Shown one piece after another: positions 20,101 through 28,016 of a DNA stretch of 64,000 bases. The DNA lies in assembly GCA_001051155.2 (NCBI GenBank), contig JYIP02000006.1, forward strand, positions 4,092,001-4,156,000, written 5' to 3'. How positions within the stretch are numbered: position 1 is the first letter of the stretch; the number at the start of each line of letters is the position of its first letter. The notes beneath the pieces are model-generated. The model saw only the letters and a program-made list of their open reading frames with translations, did no database searches and was not told the origin of the DNA. This stretch comes from Chrysoporthe austroafricana. Its lineage: Eukaryota > Ascomycota > Sordariomycetes > Diaporthales > Cryphonectriaceae. The translations under genes and the position numbers were made by a program.

Positions 20101-21825
20101 CTATCGGCACCTCTGTATCAGGTGAGGGCCTCTCTGCGTCCCCATCCCGCGTGCCGTTCTCAACATCGCACCGGATTGTTCAAAGATGGCCAGTCCCAGA
20201 TTGGTATCTTGCGGTGAAGAAGAAGCATCTTGGCCGTTCTCTTGTGCTTCGGTGAACGGCTGGCAGTCGAAAAAACTAGCAGGGCTCGAGGACTCAGACC
20301 CCTCTCCCGCATCTTGATGTTCCCCTTGCGCTGCAAGGGCATGTCCCTCGAGGGCGGCGACGTCTGCGTCCTGCTGACGCGCTCTCGCATTCGCGTCCTC
20401 GATGAACCGATCGCGGTAGTCCCGCGCGAGCACCCGCAGGTTCCGGAACGCCCCGGTCCCCTCCCGCCAGGTATCACTATCACCCGTCAGGGCGTATCCT
20501 TTCAGCTGCGTAGTGTAGTAGTCCGGCTTCTGCTCCGGAGGAGCAGGGGCGGCAAGATGGTGCGCGAATAATCTGAGCTGCCCGTCGAGTAGGGTTGAGG
20601 TAAATGCATAGGCCTTGCCATCATAGACAGGCTCCTCTACATGGTAGTTCTGCAAGGCGTGCATCATGAGAGCTCCATGGGCGCCGTCCAGGATCGCTTG
20701 CCCCCTTGCTACCTCGCCGGTCCCCGTTGGGCCCTTAGCCTCGAGGAAGAAATTGGGCGCCACAGGGACGCTTGCGTGCTTAGTCGGTATAATGATCTTG
20801 TTCAGGTCTTCTCTTACCTGCTTGTCCACAGCCTCAAGTCGAGCACCATCGAAGTAATCCGGTATTGGGCGAATAGTAGTATTCCCAGTAATGGACTCCA
20901 GATTGAGGAATGGAAGTTGTCCCTCGTTCGGGATGTCGAGGTCGCCTTCGAGGATTGGGATCACCTTGCGCATCAGGGCACCTTCGGACTTGGTCACGTT
21001 CTTCACCTGAAAGTCTTCAAAGGCCGCTTCGGATATGAGGGACGGCGAGAGAGACCCCCGAGGTACCCTCAGGGCCTGTCGAATCTCCTCCAAATTTGCC
21101 GGCTTCGGTGGCCGTCGACCATCGGAAAACCGGTACCATGGAGGGAAAATGCGGTGGTCGATACAGTGTTGGCCGAAGTTGGTATCGTATGCAGAAGATC
21201 GTTTGGTCTTGGAGGAAACGTTCGTCGCGCTGGTAGGCTGCGTTGGTGCACTGGTACCCGCAGAGACGCGGTTGGAGGAGGAGGGCGACGACGCGGAGGC
21301 CATCACATGCACAATACCTGCCGGTTCGGGGTACTGGAGCAGGCCTGGTGAGTCGACGACACAAGCTGACGGTTGACCGACACGGGGCATACATACCCCT
21401 CGAAGATCCCTAAGATCTGGACCGCCGGCCGCTGCAGACAGGGCAAGTTCTGAGACACCAAGTCTCTTGAGCGCAGCAAGCTTTGCACCACGGGGCCGTA
21501 CTACAGGTACAGTCGTGGGCTTGGAGGGAGGGAGGCTCTCGTTCCGCCGGTCGAGTTCTTGCAGGGCGCGACGCGTGAGCCAGACCGTGGACAGGTTGTC
21601 GTAGAATTCAGGGGGGAAGTTCGAAGGTCTATGGGGCGCACCACTCGATTTCGGCTTCTTCGGTGGGATCTGGTCTTGTGGGGGTTCATCTGCTCGTCTC
21701 TTTCGGTCTTGCGATCTCGAGGGCCTGGGAGACAGTCTTGCCTTCTTGGGGGGGGGGGTTGGTATTGCGGAAGATCCTCTGCTCGCTGTCCCTTTCGTTT
21801 CCGTAGCCAGGCCATGAGCGGCCAT
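20101..21825 (-). CDS. DUF7924-type fungal protein, possible PD-(D/E)XK nuclease-like fold
   Basis: Single exon, 574 aa, ATG at 21825. Residues 1-70 are basic and Pro/Ser-rich (nuclear-localisation-like KKARL and RKRR clusters). The middle, about 215-450, carries the pattern I associate with DUF7924 proteins: YDTNFGQHCIDHRIFPPWY, LSPSLISEAAFEDF, PDYFDGARLEAV, PNFFLEAKGPTG, ILDGAHGALMMHALQNY and AYAFTSTLLDGQLRLFAHH. The FFLEAKG strand preceded by an acidic cluster is the sort of motif found at PD-(D/E)XK active sites; that is inference. The final 100 residues are disordered. The coding sequence contains an 11-base C run (21748-21758) that would be prone to slippage. The gene sits between a decayed and an intact copy of the same 220-bp segment, so it may have been moved or caught in a duplication. 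Confidence 0.82.
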   Translation of the reverse strand: MAAHGLATETKGTASRGSSAIPTPPPKKARLSPRPSRSQDRKRRADEPPQDQIPPKKPKSSGAPHRPSNFPPEFYDNLSTVWLTRRALQELDRRNESLPPSKPTTVPVVRPRGAKLAALKRLGVSELALSAAAGGPDLRDLRGVCMPRVGQPSACVVDSPGLLQYPEPAGIVHVMASASSPSSSNRVSAGTSAPTQPTSATNVSSKTKRSSAYDTNFGQHCIDHRIFPPWYRFSDGRRPPKPANLEEIRQALRVPRGSLSPSLISEAAFEDFQVKNVTKSEGALMRKVIPILEGDLDIPNEGQLPFLNLESITGNTTIRPIPDYFDGARLEAVDKQVREDLNKIIIPTKHASVPVAPNFFLEAKGPTGTGEVARGQAILDGAHGALMMHALQNYHVEEPVYDGKAYAFTSTLLDGQLRLFAHHLAAPAPPEQKPDYYTTQLKGYALTGDSDTWREGTGAFRNLRVLARDYRDRFIEDANARARQQDADVAALEGHALAAQGEHQDAGEGSESSSPASFFDCQPFTEAQENGQDASSSPQDTNLGLAIFEQSGAMLRTARGMGTQRGPHLIQRCR

Positions 21826-22411
21826 TTGTAGAGGGATCGAGCTGTGGGAGACGAGCTGGGGATTTTGGTGCCAGGAAGCGATTCACGCGAGAAGGTTGGC
21901 CTGGCGCGCGGAGCGCGTGAACCCCGCCGGCCAGCGTGGGGCAGGCCTAAGAAGGCAGGTGTTCTCTCAACAACCGGCAGTGTGGTGAGAGGGCGTTCCG
22001 CGCGATTGCGCGTGATTGGGGTTGGATGGGTTGGCGCGTTAGGGTGTCTGGGTGCGTCAACTGCAGGTTGGCTACCGCTTGCTTACTGATGGCGCGACGT
22101 GCCTGTGAGAGCCATTAAGTAGGGACCATCCCCACACATACCCACCCCCGGCACAACCCAGCACAACCCTGCCCGCCCAAGGCGACCAGGGCAAATTCAA
22201 CTTACCAAGATAGGGCCTCAATTCCTATGAACGGCTCAAGATTGGTACATGGTAAGAAAGAAGGGAAGGGGAGGAGGGAGGACAGACAATAATTATTTTG
22301 CTCGAGTCCTGCCCATCCCCTGGGAGTCTCTCTGCGCCCACCTCTCGCACCTGTGAACGCGCCGCAATATAACGCTCGCGCCCACGCTGCCACCACTTAC
22401 TCCGACCCGAG
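21826..22411. promoter_or_regulatory. divergent spacer between DUF7924 gene and Rieske-like gene
   Basis: A 586-bp spacer serving both divergent genes. The proximal part, from about 22201, is the intact version of the segment that is duplicated and decayed at 18895-19113. A purine-rich tract lies at about 22255-22285. No clear TATA box. Confidence 0.5.
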
Positions 22412-23020
22412 ATGGCCGCGCCCGCCTCGCCTCCCCGGGGCCGCCCCGGCGAAGACTGGCTATACGTGGGGCTAGCCTCCTCGTTCCCGAACATCACCGA
22501 CTCGAGCGAGCCCTACTTCAAGCTCGTCTGGCCGCAGCCGTGCCAGGGCGCCGCTCCGCCGCCGCCTCCTCCCGGGGCGCCGGCCCCCAAGGTCCCGGGC
22601 TGCAAGGTCTTCGACCCCAGGCCGTCCCGCCCGGGCGGTCCCGTCGCGGCCGAGGAGGTCGACGTGGACGCGGCCGTGGGCGAGGACGCCTGGGTCATGA
22701 GGGAGCAGGTCCTCGTCTTCCAGTACAAGGGCCGCTTCCACGCCGTCGACCACGCGTGCCCCCACCGGGCCTACAGCCTCTCGTGGGGCCGGCCGTTCGA
22801 CATCGAGGACGCCGGCCGGGTCGTGGGGACAGGGCTCCGGTGCAGGGGCCACAGCTACGCCTTCGAGCTCTCCACGGGCATCGGCGATAGGGGCGACTAC
22901 CGCCTGGGGGTCTGGGACGTCGAGCTGAGGCCTCGTGAGTCCGGGGCGGGTGGTGGTGGTGGGGATGCCAGTGCGATGGGTGATAGGGAGGTGTGGGTCA
23001 GGAGGAAGAGAGGGTCTTGA
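22412..23020 (+). CDS. Rieske [2Fe-2S]-domain protein
   Basis: Single exon, 202 aa, ATG at 22412. Both halves of a Rieske cluster-binding site are present: C116-P-H118 (ACPHRAYSLSWG) and C144-R-G-H147 (LRCRGHSYAFEL), the C-X-H...C-X2-H pattern that ligates a 2Fe-2S cluster. The loop between them is about 25 residues. The region before it (VFQYKGRFHAVDHAC) is the typical beta-sheet lead-in of Rieske ferredoxin-like domains. A proline-rich linker lies near 45-60. No oxygenase catalytic domain or membrane span follows, so this looks like a small stand-alone ferredoxin-like protein rather than a ring-hydroxylating oxygenase. The C-terminus is Gly-rich and disordered. Substrate and partners unknown. 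The start region has a decayed duplicate 3.3 kb upstream. Confidence 0.88.
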   Translation: MAAPASPPRGRPGEDWLYVGLASSFPNITDSSEPYFKLVWPQPCQGAAPPPPPPGAPAPKVPGCKVFDPRPSRPGGPVAAEEVDVDAAVGEDAWVMREQVLVFQYKGRFHAVDHACPHRAYSLSWGRPFDIEDAGRVVGTGLRCRGHSYAFELSTGIGDRGDYRLGVWDVELRPRESGAGGGGGDASAMGDREVWVRRKRGS

Positions 23021-23676
23021 CTGTATGAGATCACTCCCCGAACGCCTCGGCGGCGACGAGCTTTCGCAGATCTAGGCTCCATGTATTCTCAAGAAACGAA
23101 GTGCAGCCTCTGTGGATGCGATTTTTTTTTTTTTTTGGGGGGGGGGCCTACGGGCCTTGAAACGATCGCAAGAAGCTGCGATAAGTGAGTGTATCTGTCG
23201 AGAGGGCACGGCTACAATCTAATGATGTGACTGCGTCCTTGAGTCGTGAATACCTGCAGCGGCTCTCGTCACTCCCATGTTCGTCTGCGAAGGGTTAGCC
23301 CAGGCAGACTCTTGGCTCCCGGGCATCTGTTTCTTTTGGAAAGGACGCCATCCAGACGTGGCGTCCCGCCTGCGAATGAAAGAGCTGAACCTGAGGGCTC
23401 AGCCGCACGCGACGGGCACGTTCGTGTCTCTCCGGACCCGCTCTTCAGCTCTCACCTCACGAGAATTACTCACCGCGGACCTTCGAACTCGTGTGTCGTC
23501 TCCATTCTTGAGCATGGTCCAGCCGTCCTCTGTCTGCGGCGAGTCCTGGTGACGCGGAATTCCTGACGGCCTGGGCTGCGTTCCCCAGAGGAGTGGTCGA
23601 CTCTAAGCCGCGCGCGCGCATCGCCGAGCAATTCGACGCTATCTCTTATCCCCCCCTGCTTGAGGCCGCCGGCGAC
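23021..23676. other. intergenic spacer with T-run/G-run
   Basis: Spacer between two plus-strand genes. At about 23122-23146 there is a run of about 15 T immediately followed by about 10 G. The frame of the WW-domain gene is open upstream of its ATG but begins at a GTG (23593), so I treat that part as 5' leader. No other gene seen. Confidence 0.5.
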
Positions 23677-25950
23677 ATGGCCACCCTTCCGCCAGGCTGG
23701 GTGTCCGATTATGACGGCAAGCGCTGGTTCTGGGTCTACAAAGCGACCAACCACACTCAATACACCTTCCCCAAGGAAGGCGACGAGTGGCCCGACTTCG
23801 CCAGCTTCAGCGGCATCGGCCTGGACAATGTCGTGATACCAGCCGCGGAGCTGCTGCCGGAGGAGCGGCTCGAGAGCGAGAGGCAGGTGAAGAGGAGCGG
23901 GACAAGGGACGCGGGCGCTGCGAGGCTGAGGAGCGCCGGGAAGGAAACCGAGGACAAGGATGACGACTGCAGCGGGACGATCAGCTTTGAGAATTTTGGG
24001 TACTTTGGCCCCGGCGCCTGGGAGGAGGTCGCCAGCCCGGTGCAGGAGGGAGCAGATGCAGCGGGGGCGGCGCCGGCCACCGTCACGCCCCCTGCGAGTG
24101 CTGGGACGGCCACCTCGCCGCCGGCGTCTGTCAGCGAGCTCTCCACGGGGACGCGGACGATCATGAGCGATGCGCCCCTGGCCGACGGGAAAGCCCCGGC
24201 CCCACGGGCGAAACGCCCCAGGCAGCCTACCGAGACGGAGCCGACCAGGCCGATCGGCGAGGCGGGCGGCGAGGCCCAGGCGCCGCGACCTTCGATCCCG
24301 GATATCCCCATGCTCGACGGCAGGGAGGTCGTGCCGTCACCCGTCGGGCAGATCCCGGAGCTCGTCAGCGAGTCGACGGCGCGCTGCGCGGAGGAGATCA
24401 ACCCGCCGCCGGTGGAGCTGCCGGACACCGCGGCGACGTGGCTTGAGCCCGTCCCGGTCCCTAATCTGGTGAACCAATACCCTGTTGAGCTGCCGGCGGC
24501 GGAAATGAGCCCGAGGAGGAAGATGGAGATGCCGGCAGAGGAGCGGGCTCGGCAGAGGCCTGGTGGCACGACAGTTCGAGCTGAGATGGAGGCCACGCCT
24601 CTCGACGCGCAGCAGAAAGAGCCCTGCAGGCAGCCTGCAGGAAAAGTGCTAGGAAACACAGCCGAGCAAGCGTCACAGGTGAACTGCCGCTCAGATCTCC
24701 CATCAAGACAGGCCCAGGCCCCCGTGGTTCCACCCAAGCACGCACTCCAGCAGGAACCGCATCAAATGCAGCCTGGCCTCGCTCGAGACGCACAGCAGCA
24801 TGCCACAGGCGCCTCGAGGACTCGTACGAACTCCAGACCAATCCCCCCCGTTTCAGGCTCCGAGATCAGACAGTCGAGCACTGCCCTGGTGGCACAGATC
24901 AGTCACGTCCCTTCCGTGCTGAGACCCGGTCCTCGACGGTCGAGCCAACCACCTGTTCCAAGCAAAGTGCCAATATGTCCAGCAGCAGCGCTGGAGACCT
25001 CACCAGCTTCGGGCGCTCCAGGTGCTACCGGCGCAGAGAGGTACAAAGCCTTTCAGCCGCCGAGGCCTCCAAAGGTCTCTGGTGGAGGGAGCCTGCCTTC
25101 CCAGCCTCTCGTGGCCAGGACATGGGAGGCAGAGGGTTCTGTGGTGCCTCACCCGGCGGTTCACGTGCGAGCGCTTCGTTTACCACAGCGGGCCACCTTC
25201 TCAGGTGCGAGCCCGTCCTCACCGCCATCCCAGGCCTCCGGTCCCACGAGCCATGCTTATGCTCCTGGCAAATCGACTACGAGGACGTTCGTCGAGCTAG
25301 GACAGCATCCACCATCACCGCCATGGAACGTCTCGCCGGCTGAGGCTGGAGGGGTGCAGCCGGAGCCCTTCGTTCCGGTGAATATGCCCCGGGGCCCTCT
25401 GGTGCCCGTCGGGGTGCCACAACGGGCCTCTGGCTTTGTCAAGATGCCCTCGGAGCCGTCGATCGCTGTTCGCATGCCGCCGGAGCCCTCGCCTCCGCTG
25501 CATGTCCACAGCCCACGCCATCAGAGGCACGAGGAGCCGCACCCAAGCACAGGATCCCAACATCCCTCGGCTTTCGAGGCCCCTCGTCAGCAAGACCAAG
25601 CTCCTGCAGTGAAGGAATCAGAGGAGCCTGAGAAGAGACACATGCCTCCTCCTTTGGTCACGAGGCAGCCCTCGATCGAGCCGGACATCGAAGATAGACC
25701 TCCTGAACCATCTCCGAGACAGTTCACGTCCTTCGCAGACCTCGACCTCCAGAATCCGCGTGCAAGGAAGCTGAAGGACGTGTTTAGCCGACAGGCCTTG
25801 AAGCGGATCGTGGGGAAGGAGAAGGGAGAGAGCGCGGAGGCCAGTGGTGTGCTAGGCGAAGGACGGCCCGCGGTCTCCGCGCACGAGTATATACCCCCTA
25901 AAGGGCCGCAGGAGGACGCTCCGCAGTGGAGCTGGGGGCACGCAGAGTAG
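23677..25950 (+). CDS. WW-domain protein with long disordered proline-rich tail
   Basis: The start is set at the ATG at 23677, giving 757 aa; the in-frame upstream extension begins at GTG and is not used. Residues 1-40 form a WW domain: LPPGW (Trp8), then RWFWVYKATNHTQYTFP. The first Trp and the central aromatic triplet are present, but the second signature Trp is replaced by the QYTFP segment, so it is an atypical WW domain. WW domains bind proline-rich peptides. The remaining 700 residues are low-complexity (Pro, Ala, Glu, Ser), including degenerate repeats of the type MP-EPS near 570-610. They close with a short conserved-looking segment (about 690-757) containing FADLDLQNPRARKLKDVF and SRQALKRIVGKEKGE. 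I infer a scaffold protein. It is convergent with the Trm61 gene (209 bp apart). Confidence 0.85.
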   Translation: MATLPPGWVSDYDGKRWFWVYKATNHTQYTFPKEGDEWPDFASFSGIGLDNVVIPAAELLPEERLESERQVKRSGTRDAGAARLRSAGKETEDKDDDCSGTISFENFGYFGPGAWEEVASPVQEGADAAGAAPATVTPPASAGTATSPPASVSELSTGTRTIMSDAPLADGKAPAPRAKRPRQPTETEPTRPIGEAGGEAQAPRPSIPDIPMLDGREVVPSPVGQIPELVSESTARCAEEINPPPVELPDTAATWLEPVPVPNLVNQYPVELPAAEMSPRRKMEMPAEERARQRPGGTTVRAEMEATPLDAQQKEPCRQPAGKVLGNTAEQASQVNCRSDLPSRQAQAPVVPPKHALQQEPHQMQPGLARDAQQHATGASRTRTNSRPIPPVSGSEIRQSSTALVAQISHVPSVLRPGPRRSSQPPVPSKVPICPAAALETSPASGAPGATGAERYKAFQPPRPPKVSGGGSLPSQPLVARTWEAEGSVVPHPAVHVRALRLPQRATFSGASPSSPPSQASGPTSHAYAPGKSTTRTFVELGQHPPSPPWNVSPAEAGGVQPEPFVPVNMPRGPLVPVGVPQRASGFVKMPSEPSIAVRMPPEPSPPLHVHSPRHQRHEEPHPSTGSQHPSAFEAPRQQDQAPAVKESEEPEKRHMPPPLVTRQPSIEPDIEDRPPEPSPRQFTSFADLDLQNPRARKLKDVFSRQALKRIVGKEKGESAEASGVLGEGRPAVSAHEYIPPKGPQEDAPQWSWGHAE

Positions 25951-26159
25951 ATAGAGCTCATGAGCGGATCATCTAGTCGGAGAGGACCTCATAGGCAGGG
26001 GGAGAACGTAGTAATTAGCCGAGAGGCGGGAGAGGAACCTTAGAAGAACGGGGAACGACCGTGTGGGGCAGACCGTGGATTTATCTGCTGCTCTCTAGAG
26101 CTGTACGGGTATCATTCAGTTATCCAGTATCTAATGCATCCAGAAATCGCCTGCCCCAT

Positions 26160-28016
26160 CTACTGCGAAGGCTGCGCAGCCTGAGCGCCGGCCATCGTGA
26201 CGTCTTCATCTTTGCTCGTCGCCTTCGCCTGCCCCTTCGCCTTGCCGTCCTCCTTGCCTTTGTGGTTCTTTTGGCGGTTTCCCTGCATCTGCTCGCGCTT
26301 CTGCTGCTTGCGTGCTGCCCGGTCCATGGCGCCAATGACCTTCTGCTCCTTGCCGGTGGGCCACCTCGCCGAGGCAGCAGCCTCATCCGCCTCGGTCCAC
26401 TCACGCGGCAGGATGGCGAAGACTAGGTACGAAGTGTGAGCCTTGATCTCCGCCTCGCCGCGGGTGACCAGCCGTCCTTGCAAGAAGGGCTTGACGGCCG
26501 CGTCCTTACTCTCATCCTCGACGACCTCGACCTTTGATGCCTCGTTCGCCCCATTGATTTTGGCTGCTAGAGCCGGAGCCCGTGCGTACTCCTCCACATC
26601 ATCGTCCTCGTCCTCGCCCTTCTTGTTGCTGTGCTGTGCTACCATCTTAGCGTTGTGCTCCGCGGCCTTGACCTCGATCTCCTTCAGCTTCGCCAGCGCC
26701 TCCGAGACATCCTTCGGCGCCTGCTGCATGCCCCGCTCGGAGACGATATTCAGGCCGATCTTCTCGCGGAACACCTGGACGCGCCTGTGCGAGATCTCCA
26801 CCATCTCGATGTCGACCCAGCCGAGCTTGCGCATCTCCGACACCGTGCGCGTGACCTGCTCGATGCAGGGCGAGAAGGTGCAGATGTAGGCGCTCCTGTT
26901 GGGATTGAGCGGCGGCACCCACTTCTCCTCGCCGCCCTCGACGCCCTCCATCTCCACGCCCGTCCTGGGCCTGCTCCTCGCGAGGTGCGGCAGCGCGAGC
27001 CACGGCGCCGGCAGGTCGAGGAACACCGCGTCCGCCTCGGGGCTCTTGCCGTCCACCAGGAAGCCCTCGCTGTACACGTCGCGGTGGTTGAGCTCGACCA
27101 GGCGGCCCAGCCCGTGCTCCTGCAGCTCCTTCTTCATCTTCTGGAAGCGCTGCTCGTGGAACTCGAAGCTGAACACCTTGCCCGCGGGCTGGTGGTCGTC
27201 GCGGTGGCCGGTGCAGCCGTCGTAGACGGCCCGCGCCGAGGCGTGCGTGAAGCTGCCGGAGCCGGAGCCGGCCTCGATGAGCCTCGTGCCCGGCCGGGCT
27301 CGTATCCGCTGGAGGACGTAGCTGTAGTCCGGGGTATAGACGACCTGTGTGCGGTGGGGGAGACTGCTCGTCCATAACTCGGGCGTGGGCGGGAGGATGT
27401 GGACGAACCCGCTCTTGGCGGCGGTCGTGCTGTTCTTCTGTCTCTGGGCCAGGGCCTCAACATCGCCTTCTCTTGCTTCTCCTGCTGCTTGGGTCTGTTC
27501 AGTTGCTGTGTTGTCCCCGGCCTCGGCTGCTACGGGCTCGTGTGGTGCGCTCTTGGTTCGCTTCTCACCCTCGTCCTCGGCCTCCCTCTTGCGCTTCAGC
27601 CCCGCAGAGGCGTCTTCTGCCTCACCGTTGGCGTCCTCATCGCCATGCGGTGCAGGCGTCTCCTCCTCCTCCTTCTTGACCTGCCGCTGGCTGTTCCTCT
27701 TCCTGCGGCCCCGCGAGCCGGTGTCGACGTTGGAGGCGCGGACCTGCGAGCCCCACGGCACACCGATCAGGGTGGAGTGCGGGAACGAGCCGAACCGCGT
27801 GTTGAGGACGTGGCCCTCCTTGTAGCCGTCGTGCTCGCCCTGCGATTCGCGCAGGTAGACGGGGACGAGGTCGTCTTTGGCGAGCTGGATGATGGCGAGC
27901 GTGTTCGCCCTGGTCACAGAGCCCGGCTTGAGGAACGGGGAGTCGTGCCGCAGCATGGCGTCTGTCTCGGCGGGAAGGGCTGATTGGGGCGTTGTTGATT
28001 GTTCTGCAGTATCCAT
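26160..28016 (-). CDS. trm61: tRNA (adenine-N1)-methyltransferase catalytic subunit Trm61
   Basis: Single exon, 618 aa, ATG at 28016. The N-terminal domain (GYKEGHVLNTRFGSFPHSTL and IGVPWGSQV) and the class I methyltransferase core (LIEAGSGSGSFTHASA near residue 249, SAM-binding motif I; DAVFLDLPAPW near 333) are those of Trm61/Gcd14. With its partner Trm6 this enzyme makes m1A58 in the T loop of tRNAs, including initiator tRNA-Met. A highly charged insert of about 100 residues (about 100-210, Lys/Glu/Ala-rich) separates the two parts, making the protein longer than the yeast enzyme. The C-terminal 60 residues are also Lys/Gln-rich and probably disordered. RNA-binding specificity normally depends on the partner, which is not encoded here. 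Confidence 0.96.
   Translation of the reverse strand: MDTAEQSTTPQSALPAETDAMLRHDSPFLKPGSVTRANTLAIIQLAKDDLVPVYLRESQGEHDGYKEGHVLNTRFGSFPHSTLIGVPWGSQVRASNVDTGSRGRRKRNSQRQVKKEEEETPAPHGDEDANGEAEDASAGLKRKREAEDEGEKRTKSAPHEPVAAEAGDNTATEQTQAAGEAREGDVEALAQRQKNSTTAAKSGFVHILPPTPELWTSSLPHRTQVVYTPDYSYVLQRIRARPGTRLIEAGSGSGSFTHASARAVYDGCTGHRDDHQPAGKVFSFEFHEQRFQKMKKELQEHGLGRLVELNHRDVYSEGFLVDGKSPEADAVFLDLPAPWLALPHLARSRPRTGVEMEGVEGGEEKWVPPLNPNRSAYICTFSPCIEQVTRTVSEMRKLGWVDIEMVEISHRRVQVFREKIGLNIVSERGMQQAPKDVSEALAKLKEIEVKAAEHNAKMVAQHSNKKGEDEDDDVEEYARAPALAAKINGANEASKVEVVEDESKDAAVKPFLQGRLVTRGEAEIKAHTSYLVFAILPREWTEADEAAASARWPTGKEQKVIGAMDRAARKQQKREQMQGNRQKNHKGKEDGKAKGQAKATSKDEDVTMAGAQAAQPSQ

Noticed and set aside
23757..24737. 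326-codon minus-strand frame
   Set aside because: It is antisense to the WW-domain gene, is a low-complexity Ser/Gly/Ala mirror of the Pro/Ala-rich coding strand, and has no domain.
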